Source of the DNA: Deltaproteobacteria bacterium
Lineage (GTDB): Bacteria > Myxococcota_A > Polyangia > Polyangiales > Polyangiaceae
DNA length: 64,000 nt
Direction of reading: 5' to 3'
NCBI GenBank assembly: GCA_016218915.1
Contig: JACRCQ010000048.1
Span: forward strand, 1-64,000
A program made the translations under genes and the position numbers. Positions 57,254 to 64,000 of this stretch are shown piece by piece; the first letter of the stretch is position 1, and every line of letters starts with the position of its first letter. Under the pieces are notes generated by a model. It saw nothing but the letters and a program-made list of their open reading frames with translations. It searched no databases and had not been told where the DNA came from.

Positions 57254-58660
57254 ATGCGAATGACTTGGATGTCCTGGTTGATGGTCGCAGCACCCTGTGC
57301 GTTGGTCGGTTGCGGTGGAGACGACCCAGCGCCCGCTGGAACCGGGGGCGAGGCGGGTTCGGACAACGATGCGGGTCTGGAAGCAGAGCCTGAGGCATCG
57401 CCCGACACGAGTCCGGAGGTCGCGGCCGAGACAACCGCGCCGGATGGTGACGCCGCCACAGGGGCATGCAAGGAGCCGCCGCGCAAGTTCTGGATCTACG
57501 ATCTGTCGGTGATGCCCCCTGAATACAAGGAGATCGCCGCGAGCTGCCAGGCCTACGGCGACCACTCGATCATCTACGTTGCCGACGACATCTGGGGCAC
57601 CACGCTCAAGGCCGACGAGATCGACAAGGTCCAGGCAGCCTTTGAGAAGGCCACGCCCGCAGACCCTGCCAAGGGGATCTACGACATTGCGACGGGCACG
57701 TTCGGCAAGCCGACCGACGTGGACAGCAACGACAGGATCATCCTGCTCTACTACGAGATCCAGGGCTACGCCGGCTACCAGTTCGACGGCTTCATCCGCA
57801 AGGAGGACATGGTCGGCGGAACCAAGGGCAACGACGCCGAGATTCTGTACCTCGACGGCGTCCGCAATCCGCCCTCGGGCGAGTACATGCTCGGCGTGGC
57901 ATCGCACGAGTTCGAGCACATGATCCTTCTCAACAACAAGCCTGGCGAAGCGGGCTGGCTCGACGAGACCATGGCCGAGACGTCGATGATCGCATGCGGA
58001 TACTACGGCGACCTCAAGGACTGGGTTCAGGGGGACTTCGCGAAGAACCCGACCCAGAGCCTGACGACTGCGCCGCCGAAGTTCAACTACGGGGCCGGCT
58101 TCCTGTTCGGCGGCTACCTGTACGAGCGGTTCGGCTCGGCGTTCTTCACTGCGCTGATGGCAGAGTCCTCGACCAGCATGGCTGGGATCGACAAGACCCT
58201 GTCCGCCCAGGGAAAGACCGACACGTTCAAGACGCTGCTGCCCGACTGGTCGCTGGCGAACTTCCTGGACCAGCCCGCCCTGCAGGATGGCCGCTTCGGC
58301 TACAAGGCGTTCGACGTACCGGCCATGACCGCGACTGTGGCCGCGGTTCCAGCAGCAGAGGCGACCTTCACGCTCGAGGCCTATTCTTCGAAGTATCTGC
58401 TGTTCACCGTGACCGGCGCAGCAGGCTCGACGCTGGACGTGAAGCTGAGCTCGACCGACTTCGCAGCGCTGGCCTTCCGCTGGGCTGCGTATCCAGAAGG
58501 GGACAAGGGTGCGGCGCAGGTCGGCAGCTTCAGCATGGCATCTGCGGACGAAACCCTGAGCGTGCCGGCTGTGGGTGACACTGTGAATCGGGTCGTGATT
58601 GCTGCGGTGGACACAGGGGGCGGCAAGCCGAGCTTCAAGGCCTCGGCTGCAATGAAGTAA
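57254..58660 (+). CDS. M30-like zinc metallopeptidase lipoprotein
   Basis: 468 aa. Lipobox LVGC; an acidic Pro/Ala/Glu-rich linker (about 22-75). The zincin motif is VASHEFEHMI (His218, Glu219, His222), and the downstream segment GWLDETMAETSMIACGYYG may carry the third ligand. Such HEFEH proteins resemble the M30 (hyicolysin) family. C-terminal beta-rich domain (YLLFTVTGAAGSTLDVKLSS) may be a pre-peptidase-like binding domain. TAGGAG lies eight bases before the ATG. The 3' end overlaps the convergent cytochrome b gene by 26 bases. Confidence 0.7.
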   Translation: MRMTWMSWLMVAAPCALVGCGGDDPAPAGTGGEAGSDNDAGLEAEPEASPDTSPEVAAETTAPDGDAATGACKEPPRKFWIYDLSVMPPEYKEIAASCQAYGDHSIIYVADDIWGTTLKADEIDKVQAAFEKATPADPAKGIYDIATGTFGKPTDVDSNDRIILLYYEIQGYAGYQFDGFIRKEDMVGGTKGNDAEILYLDGVRNPPSGEYMLGVASHEFEHMILLNNKPGEAGWLDETMAETSMIACGYYGDLKDWVQGDFAKNPTQSLTTAPPKFNYGAGFLFGGYLYERFGSAFFTALMAESSTSMAGIDKTLSAQGKTDTFKTLLPDWSLANFLDQPALQDGRFGYKAFDVPAMTATVAAVPAAEATFTLEAYSSKYLLFTVTGAAGSTLDVKLSSTDFAALAFRWAAYPEGDKGAAQVGSFSMASADETLSVPAVGDTVNRVVIAAVDTGGGKPSFKASAAMK

Positions 58661-59414
58661 TCGCTGCACCTACGACCGGTGCCTGGTGGATCTCGCCGGG
58701 CGCCAGCTCGACAGCGCTCGGCTCCGGATGCGAATGGCTTGCAGCGGGGGGCTCGTGGGCCGCAGCCGGCTGGCCGTGGCTCGCGTCCGGAGCTTCGTCG
58801 TCCTCGTGCACATCCTCGTAGCCCGTGAACATCGCCTTGATGTGTGCGGTGGGCGTGTGGCCAAGGGTAGCGAGGTAGATGTGGCCGAACAGGAACGCGG
58901 TGAAGAAGAGGAAGAGCACGACATGACCGAGCGCCACGATCTTCAGGCCGCCGACCAGGGAGATGATCACGCCGAAGCGCTGGGGATCCCACAGCAGCAC
59001 GCCTGTCACGCATTGCGCAGGCAGCAGCACGAGCATGATCTGCGCGTAGGTCAGCTGCTGCAGGGTGTTGAACTTGTTGTCCGCCGTCATGTGATGCGGG
59101 TTCTTGTCGCCCTTCATCATCCCGTAGCCGTAGTAGAGGCCCTGGCGCACCGCCGATTGGATCAAGGGCTTGCCGAACTTCGGGATGTAGAGACGGATCT
59201 TTCCGCTGACCACGTGATAGATGCCCCAGAAGAGCAGGTCGGCGATCAGCACGAAGGCGACGAGGTTGTGCGCTTCGACCGCGGACTTGAAGGTCATCCA
59301 GGTCAGCACGTGGTAGCGGATCTGGATGCCCGTGAGGATCAGAACGATGAAGCAGAGCGCGTTGAGCCAGTGCCAGATGCGCACGGCCATCGGGTGCAGA
59401 TGAATGCGTTTCAT
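58635..59414 (-). CDS. Cytochrome b membrane subunit
   Basis: 259 aa with four TM helices and paired His residues (MAVRIWHWLNALCFIVLILT, VEAHNLVAFVLIADLLFWGI, LVLLPAQCVTGVLLWD, LGHVVLFLFFTAFLFGHIYL), as in the dihaem cytochrome b561-like subunits of quinol-linked reductases. The C-terminal tail is His/Pro/Ala/Glu-rich (about 205-259). The ATG overlaps the stop of the multiheme gene (ATGA). It probably transfers quinol electrons to, or from, the 13-heme partner. It is the separate version of the domain that is fused in the gene at 39136-41259. Confidence 0.85.
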   Translation of the reverse strand: MKRIHLHPMAVRIWHWLNALCFIVLILTGIQIRYHVLTWMTFKSAVEAHNLVAFVLIADLLFWGIYHVVSGKIRLYIPKFGKPLIQSAVRQGLYYGYGMMKGDKNPHHMTADNKFNTLQQLTYAQIMLVLLPAQCVTGVLLWDPQRFGVIISLVGGLKIVALGHVVLFLFFTAFLFGHIYLATLGHTPTAHIKAMFTGYEDVHEDDEAPDASHGQPAAAHEPPAASHSHPEPSAVELAPGEIHQAPVVGAAITSLQPRP

Positions 59415-61177
59415 CGGCTCACCTCCTTGCGGCGGAGACGCCTTTTTGCGACGACGCGAAGGCTCATGTGCCCCCCGAGGCCGAAGACGACGCCGAATCC
59501 CAGCAGCAGCCCGCCCCAGTCGAGCAGGCGCGTTCGCGTGCTGCCCATCGCATAGAAGTGCTTGAGGGGCAGGGTCGAGAACACGGACTGAAGCACGCTC
59601 GGGCTCACCGGGTAGAACTGCTCGGTGCCGTCCGGGCGAGGCACCACCATCAGCACGGTGTCGTAGCTGCGCGACCCGGTGCTGTGGCAATCCTCGCACC
59701 GCTTGGACGCCTTTTCCCTGTGCGCGAGCTCGTGCGCGCGCAGCCCATCGCGCAATGCCAGCGTGCCTGACAGCCCTGCGCCGGTGCCGGCTCGTCGGTT
59801 GAGCATCTTGTACAGCTCCCACAGCTGCGGCCCTTCCATGTTCCCTTCCGCAGAGCTCGAAAGGAGATCGTCGTAGCTCGGCCCGAGCAGCTTCTTGATC
59901 TCCCCCTCGGGAAGCACATCGCCCGCCGCGTTCGTTACCTGCAGGTAGACCGCGCGAGGTGCGTCGGGCACGTGGCACGTTGCGCAGGCGACCGTGTCGA
60001 AATGAGTCTCCACATTGGGAAGCCAGGTTCGGTGCTTGGCGGCCACGCCCTGGTGGCAACCTTCGCAGGCCAGACGTGTGGAGCGGGCTACAATCGCCGG
60101 CTTGACCTCGTGCGCGAAGTGGCACGATGCGCACAGCGGGGCGTTGCTGTTGCCGGCCGTGCGCGCAGAGCCGTGCACGTTGTCCTGGAACTTGGCAAAC
60201 ACGTCGCCGTGGCACTTCTTGCAAGGCACGCCAGCCAGCGTGTCGAACAGTGCCTTGGTGCCGACCTGGTGAGAGCCGTGGCAGTCGGTGCACACAGGCG
60301 CCTTGCTGTTTCCTGACGCCACCATGTGCGAGTGCACGCTGCCCTTGTAGGCGGTCTGCTTGTCCGAGTGACAGCCTGCACAAGCGTCTGCCACCGCGAG
60401 ATCCAGATCCCGGCGCGTCTTGTACAGCGGGTGATCGTCCTTGGACCTGGTGACGTGGCAGTCCGAGCACTTGTGGTTGGTGTGCACCGAGGTCTTCAGG
60501 TCCGACTCGCCGACCTCGAGCGATGCGAACTCCCCCTCCACGATAGCCTTGAGCGTGTGACGGTGGCACAGCAGGCAGTAGTCGTTAAGCGAGTAGTCGG
60601 CCTTCATCCGCCAGACGCGCTTGATGTTGTGCGAGCCATGGCAGTCGGCGCAACGCACTGCGTCCTTGTAGGCCAGGATCTGCTTGTGCAGAGGGTTGTG
60701 GCTCAGCTGCTCGTTGGAGTGGCAGCGTCGGCACGTGGTGGCGATCTCGATGGACATCTGCTCGCGGGTGGAGTCCTTCGGCGAGGCGTGCTTGCCCTGG
60801 GCCGGCAGGGTGCTGTGGCATCCGGTGCAAGGCAGGAACTTGTGGGCGCTGTCACGGAACTGGTCTTCGGTAATCGTCGCCGAGCGCTTCTCGCCGTCTT
60901 TGTAGACTGAGGTCAGGCCAGGCTTGCTGTGGCAGCTCAGGCACGACTTTGCCTCTTTCGAGCTGAAAGCATCGGCTGCCATCGCGCGCTGGGACAGCAG
61001 CGAGACCACCAGCAGCGTCAGCCAGCCCGCCAGGATGGACCCCAGCGCCTGGCGCTTGGGGCGGGATCGGAGAGGACCGATCGCGGTAGCTGAAGCACGC
61101 GCGGGATTCCCGCCCAAAGCTGTCGGTGGGTGAGTCCTGAAGAGCGACAGCCGGAGCGGCGGAGGTGTTCGCAGCAT
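59411..61177 (-). CDS. 13-heme cytochrome c with C-terminal membrane anchor
   Basis: 588 aa from ATG at 61177; ATG at 61243 is also possible. After a long basic N-terminal stretch, a signal-like helix (LAGWLTLLVVSLLSQRAMA) is followed by thirteen CxxCH motifs, from CLSCH near residue 75 to CEDCH near residue 490. The C terminus has one TM helix (DWGGLLLGFGVVFGLGGHMS) and a basic end. Spacing fits a linear heme wire for electron transfer in the periplasm. Encoded with the cytochrome b gene in one operon (ATGA overlap). A quinol-oxidising or reducing module is likely; the terminal partner is not in the window. Confidence 0.85.
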   Translation of the reverse strand: MLRTPPPLRLSLFRTHPPTALGGNPARASATAIGPLRSRPKRQALGSILAGWLTLLVVSLLSQRAMAADAFSSKEAKSCLSCHSKPGLTSVYKDGEKRSATITEDQFRDSAHKFLPCTGCHSTLPAQGKHASPKDSTREQMSIEIATTCRRCHSNEQLSHNPLHKQILAYKDAVRCADCHGSHNIKRVWRMKADYSLNDYCLLCHRHTLKAIVEGEFASLEVGESDLKTSVHTNHKCSDCHVTRSKDDHPLYKTRRDLDLAVADACAGCHSDKQTAYKGSVHSHMVASGNSKAPVCTDCHGSHQVGTKALFDTLAGVPCKKCHGDVFAKFQDNVHGSARTAGNSNAPLCASCHFAHEVKPAIVARSTRLACEGCHQGVAAKHRTWLPNVETHFDTVACATCHVPDAPRAVYLQVTNAAGDVLPEGEIKKLLGPSYDDLLSSSAEGNMEGPQLWELYKMLNRRAGTGAGLSGTLALRDGLRAHELAHREKASKRCEDCHSTGSRSYDTVLMVVPRPDGTEQFYPVSPSVLQSVFSTLPLKHFYAMGSTRTRLLDWGGLLLGFGVVFGLGGHMSLRVVAKRRLRRKEVSR

Positions 61178-61535
61178 GGCCTTGGTTCCTGAACCGGCGA
61201 CACTATTACGAGTTTTGGATGCGGAGATCGGGCGAACCGACATAGGTCGCACTGCCTAGTATCACCTAGATAGTTATACCTACCGGCGGTCCGCGTGCAA
61301 TCGTGTACCGTGATTTTTTTCGCCAATCGGGTTCGCTCCTACCCCTCTCCTATTAGTGATGCTTCCAGGAGCTCGTAGCCAATTGCTCGGTTCTGAGTGG
61401 ATTGAGGGGGCTTGGGCGGCGCGATTCCGTGCCATTGAACAGTGAGAGTGCGGATTTCGAGCCCTGGCAGAGGGGGCTTGAAAGCGCAGAATGTATTCTG
61501 ATATCATACCCGGACACTTTTCGCGGAGGTCATCC
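61178..61535. other. Divergent intergenic region, about 358 bp
   Basis: Lies between the 13-heme operon and the P-domain lipoprotein gene. Near 61256-61285 it is AT-richer, with TAGGT-type direct repeats and TATAAC/GATACT hexamers (reverse strand) that may form the cytochrome promoter. On the forward strand, a well-formed promoter and palindrome lie at 61478-61507. No additional gene is supported. Confidence 0.55.
61478..61507 (+). promoter_or_regulatory. Promoter with perfect palindrome for the P-domain lipoprotein gene
   Basis: TTGAAA (61478-61483), an 18-base spacer and TATCAT (61502-61507). The spacer carries the perfect dyad CAGAATGTATTCTG (61487-61500), an attractive operator. GGAGG at 61525-61529 and ATG at 61536 follow with correct spacing. 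Confidence 0.6.
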
Positions 61536-63239
61536 ATGCGAAGCTGGCGGCTGCTCGGACTCGGGTTGATGGCATTGATGGTGGGTGCGTGCTCGTCTGG
61601 AACGGACGAGACGCAACCGACCGAGACAGAGGATCCCGGGGTCAACCCGTTCCTCGAAGATCAAAGCGGTCAGGGCAAGTCTGACACCGCGTACCTCAAC
61701 CCGGACGGGCGCGAAGTCGAAGTCGATCTCGAGGCTGACATCGAAGCCTCGTCCTACCAGCTCAAGGAAGGTCCTGCGGATCTGGGCCAGTTCGCCCTGA
61801 CCTACCTTCGCAAGCGCGGCGAGTTCTATCTCGAGTCGCTTGCTGAAGATGCGACCTCGAGCTCGCGCGTCGAATGGCTGGAGAACGGATCCTGGGTCAC
61901 CTATGCGCAGGCGACGGCCAAGGACAAGCTCAAGCACTGGAGGATCCGCGGGGTCAACGCCGTGCTTCTCAACTCCGCCGCCACCGGGGTCAAGGAAGGC
62001 ACCGAGTTCACGGCCAAGGTGCCGGTTCGTCCCTACGCGGTCATGCAGGAAGCTGGTGAGACGTGCGGCGAAGTGGGCGGGCACATCAGCCTGAGCCAGT
62101 CGGTCTACTGGTACCTGTGGGACCCGGACAAGGAGGGGTGCAAGGTTGCGATGCAGGACTTGAAGGTCACTGTGTCGAAGATCCTTCCGTCGGCCAAGAC
62201 GGTCTATCCGGAGTTCGACAAGCTGGTGGCAGACGGCCGCGTGACAGCGGTGGTGTTGTTCGGGCAGATCGGCGACGGCGCGATCACCGATAGCGATCCT
62301 GGCATGCGCGGGTTCCGCCAGATGGGCACGTGGCTCAAGCAGTCGGGCTTCAAGGAGGCCACGGCGCCTCTTGGCAAGCGGTTCGTCAAGAAGATCGGCC
62401 AGGTCGACTTCGAGATTGACCTGTACTCGCCCTACGAGTTCAGCGGGCTGAGCGACTACAGCCACTTCAACAACTTCCAGAAGGCGTTGAGCGAGCACGA
62501 GATCGTTGCCTACGACGGCCACAGCATGCTCGGAGCGAGCGACTTCTGGTCCAAGCCGGAGTACCCGAAGTTCTACCAGATCTTCCTGTACGGCGGCTGC
62601 CTCGGCTACGAGTACTACGTCAAGCCGATCCTCGACGGAAAGGGCGGCTGGGAGAACCTCGACCTGATGTCGAGCGTGGTGGAAGTGTCTGCTGGCGCCA
62701 ACGAGTTTGCGGGCCCGGTGCTCGCCAAGATCGCGTGGGCGCTCGATCACGGCTACCAGGCTCCCTGGCGTGATCTTCTGGTCGGCGTTCGCCAGCGCGT
62801 TGGCGACTCCACCTTCGGCGTCAGCGGCGTTCGCGACAACTGCTTCTCGCCGGGCGGCTCGCTGTGCGGCCCGCAGCCGGATCCGGGCACCTCGTCCAAG
62901 TACGAGAGCACGACCGCGGTGGACATCCCGGACAACAAGCCTGAGGGTGTGACCAGCACGATCGAGGTCAGCGATTCGCTGACGGCCAAGACGGTCACGC
63001 TGGATCTGAACGTGACGCACACCTGGGTGGGCGATCTTCAGATCACGCTGCAGCATGGCGACGCGAGCGCAGTGGTCTGGGACAAGGCGGGCGGCTCCAA
63101 GCGCGACATCCAGCAGTCGATCACGCTGTCGCAGTTTGCGGACAAGGACATCAAGGGCACGTGGACGCTCAAGGTCGTGGACACGGCAGCCCAGGATTCC
63201 GGCAAGCTGAACAGCTGGGCGATCACGGTCACCAAGTAA
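61536..63239 (+). CDS. Lipoprotein with C-terminal P-domain (proprotein convertase-type)
   Basis: 567 aa. Lipobox MVGAC; an acidic linker. Central region (about 90-440) of unknown fold, with GETCGEVGGHISLSQSVYWY, VVLFGQIGDGAITDSDPGMR and YDGHSMLGASDFWSKP. The last 100 residues match the P/Homo-B domain found next to subtilase and other peptidase domains: VTLDLNVTHTWVGDLQITLQ, then DIKGTWTLKVVDTAAQDSGK. No catalytic triad is evident in the central region. A surface enzyme or binder is likely. A strong promoter with a palindrome precedes it and GGAGG lies six bases before the ATG. Confidence 0.7.
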   Translation: MRSWRLLGLGLMALMVGACSSGTDETQPTETEDPGVNPFLEDQSGQGKSDTAYLNPDGREVEVDLEADIEASSYQLKEGPADLGQFALTYLRKRGEFYLESLAEDATSSSRVEWLENGSWVTYAQATAKDKLKHWRIRGVNAVLLNSAATGVKEGTEFTAKVPVRPYAVMQEAGETCGEVGGHISLSQSVYWYLWDPDKEGCKVAMQDLKVTVSKILPSAKTVYPEFDKLVADGRVTAVVLFGQIGDGAITDSDPGMRGFRQMGTWLKQSGFKEATAPLGKRFVKKIGQVDFEIDLYSPYEFSGLSDYSHFNNFQKALSEHEIVAYDGHSMLGASDFWSKPEYPKFYQIFLYGGCLGYEYYVKPILDGKGGWENLDLMSSVVEVSAGANEFAGPVLAKIAWALDHGYQAPWRDLLVGVRQRVGDSTFGVSGVRDNCFSPGGSLCGPQPDPGTSSKYESTTAVDIPDNKPEGVTSTIEVSDSLTAKTVTLDLNVTHTWVGDLQITLQHGDASAVVWDKAGGSKRDIQQSITLSQFADKDIKGTWTLKVVDTAAQDSGKLNSWAITVTK

Positions 63240-63253
63240 CCTTCTGCGCGCAG

Positions 63254-63277
63254 CCGCGCTCCCGGTGCGGAGCGTGG
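63254..63277 (+). terminator. Candidate terminator hairpin
   Basis: CGCTCC (63257-63262) pairs with GGAGCG (63269-63274), extended by flanking C-G pairs and a G-T wobble to a nine-base stem with a six-base loop. It starts 15 bases after the P-domain lipoprotein stop. There is no T-run. Confidence 0.35.
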
Positions 63278-63346
63278 CCCATCCCTCCGGCCCCATCTTG
63301 ACAACCGCCCGCGCGGTGCGTCCTATGGACCCCTTCAGGAGTCGTC

Positions 63347-64000
63347 ATGCCGCAACGTGCCCGCGGAGCACTTCATCTCTTTCCCTGGGCTCTCGTGTTC
63401 ATCCCGATGGTGGCTTGCGGCTCCGGGGCCTGTCCGATGCAGCCCTGCACCCGAGTCGCGCCCGAAAGGTTCGTGCTCGCGGGCAAGCCGGCGTTCGTGC
63501 TGCAGGCAGGGCATTCGGAGCCGGTGACCGATGTAGCGATGACACCGGACGGCGAGACGATTGTGTCGACCAGCCGGGACAAGACGATCAAGGTCTGGGA
63601 CTCGACGTCTGGAGCGCTGCGCGCGACGCTGCCAGGGCACAAGAAAGCCGTGGCCAGCGTGGCGGTGAGCCCGGACGGCGCGTCGCTGGCCTCCGCGGCC
63701 TGGGACGAGACCGTCTTGATCTGGGATCTGGCGACAGGCGCGCAGAAGACGACGCTCTACGGACGAGGCGGGCGGTTGACGAGCGTTGCGTGGAGCCCGG
63801 ACAGCAAAGAGCTGGTGACCGGCGGCGACGGCCGCACCGTGATTGTGTGGGACGCGGGGAAGGGCTCGCAGCGAAGCGCGATCACGGCGTCGGGTGAGCG
63901 GGTCACCTCGGTCGCGTGGAGCCCCGACGGCGCATCGATCGCCACGGCGAGCGGCAAGGTCGTGGAGGTATGGGACGCAAAGTCGGGGATGTTGCGCGCG
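63347..64000 (+). CDS. WD40-repeat lipoprotein (partial, continues past window)
   Basis: 218 codons are open to the window edge, with no stop. ATG at 63347 is preceded by AGGAG. A signal sequence ends in lipobox MVAC, then another Cys cluster (CPMQPC). From about residue 55, WD40 blades recur: GHSEPVTDVAMTPDGETIVS, TIKVWDSTSGALRATLPGHK, VLIWDLATG and VIVWDAGKG. This predicts a beta-propeller surface or periplasmic lipoprotein, probably a protein-binding scaffold. The 3' part is missing, so any further domain is unknown. Confidence 0.8.
   Translation, partial: MPQRARGALHLFPWALVFIPMVACGSGACPMQPCTRVAPERFVLAGKPAFVLQAGHSEPVTDVAMTPDGETIVSTSRDKTIKVWDSTSGALRATLPGHKKAVASVAVSPDGASLASAAWDETVLIWDLATGAQKTTLYGRGGRLTSVAWSPDSKELVTGGDGRTVIVWDAGKGSQRSAITASGERVTSVAWSPDGASIATASGKVVEVWDAKSGMLRA

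Noticed and set aside
58635..60569. Extended frame joining cytochrome b to an upstream 644-residue protein
   Set aside because: The upstream part is an out-of-frame translation of the 13-heme cytochrome gene. The real cytochrome b starts at 59414 with an ATGA overlap.

Overview
The window is high-GC, densely coded bacterial chromosome, most consistent with the Myxococcota, probably Polyangia-like. The evidence is the large number of predicted lipoproteins (about 14 with a lipobox and often an Asp/Ala/Gly-rich linker), a 'SITGIND'-type small lipoprotein, MopE-like and IgGFc-binding-like surface proteins, many two-component systems, multiheme cytochromes and B12-dependent radical SAM enzymes. 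This is inference from gene content; no rRNA or other taxonomic marker is present. No tRNA, rRNA, CRISPR array, prophage or transposase was recognised.

Layout: 0.2-5.3 kb carries a Cys-rich lipoprotein and an S55 (SpoIVB-type) peptidase followed by a beta-propeller protein. 5.5-7.4 kb holds a translationally coupled AAA ATPase/HNH pair resembling Septu (PtuA/PtuB) phage defence. 7.6-13.7 kb has a small membrane protein, a PrxQ/BCP peroxiredoxin, an IgGFc-binding-like lipoprotein, an FmdB zinc ribbon, an outer-membrane beta-barrel candidate and a three-gene membrane cluster (zinc-ribbon/DUF4234, DUF2752, small membrane protein). 14.2-23.1 kb is a partial complex I operon, nuoE-F-J-K-L-M-N, tightly packed with ATGA/GTGA overlaps; nuoA-D, G, H and I are not here. 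NuoL has a His-rich loop and an unusual C-terminal extension of about 100 residues.

23-33 kb contains two small exported proteins, a MASE1 hybrid histidine kinase, an inosine-guanosine kinase very like the enterobacterial Gsk, a cyclic-nucleotide-domain-like coiled-coil protein, a small ribbon-helix-helix bicistron with a palindromic promoter, and a NarX/NarL-like pair whose sensor domain has a heme c motif. 33-39 kb has lipoproteins, an arylsulfotransferase, an M2 (ACE-like) peptidase, a HTH/Cys-rich/degenerate-receiver regulator and a transglutaminase-like protein. 39-41 kb encodes a decaheme cytochrome fused to a membrane cytochrome b. 41-50 kb holds a MopE-like lipoprotein, an exported adenosine deaminase with a DUF3047 protein, and a three-gene signalling operon (two kinases, one OmpR-type regulator). 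50-57 kb has two paralogous B12-binding radical SAM proteins flanking a zinc-ribbon protein, then a propeller-type lipoprotein. 57-64 kb has an M30-like metallopeptidase, a 13-heme cytochrome with a separate cytochrome b, a P-domain lipoprotein and the start of a WD40 lipoprotein running off the window.

A dispersed palindromic repeat ending in GGGGGAGGTGATCAA occurs four times, always at gene 3' ends. Two copies form a head-to-head pair at 29.27-29.50 kb, and one of these is a near-identical inverted copy of the repeat at the window start. Together the genes suggest respiratory flexibility (complex I plus two quinol-linked multiheme modules), heavy envelope decoration and dense redox or environmental sensing.
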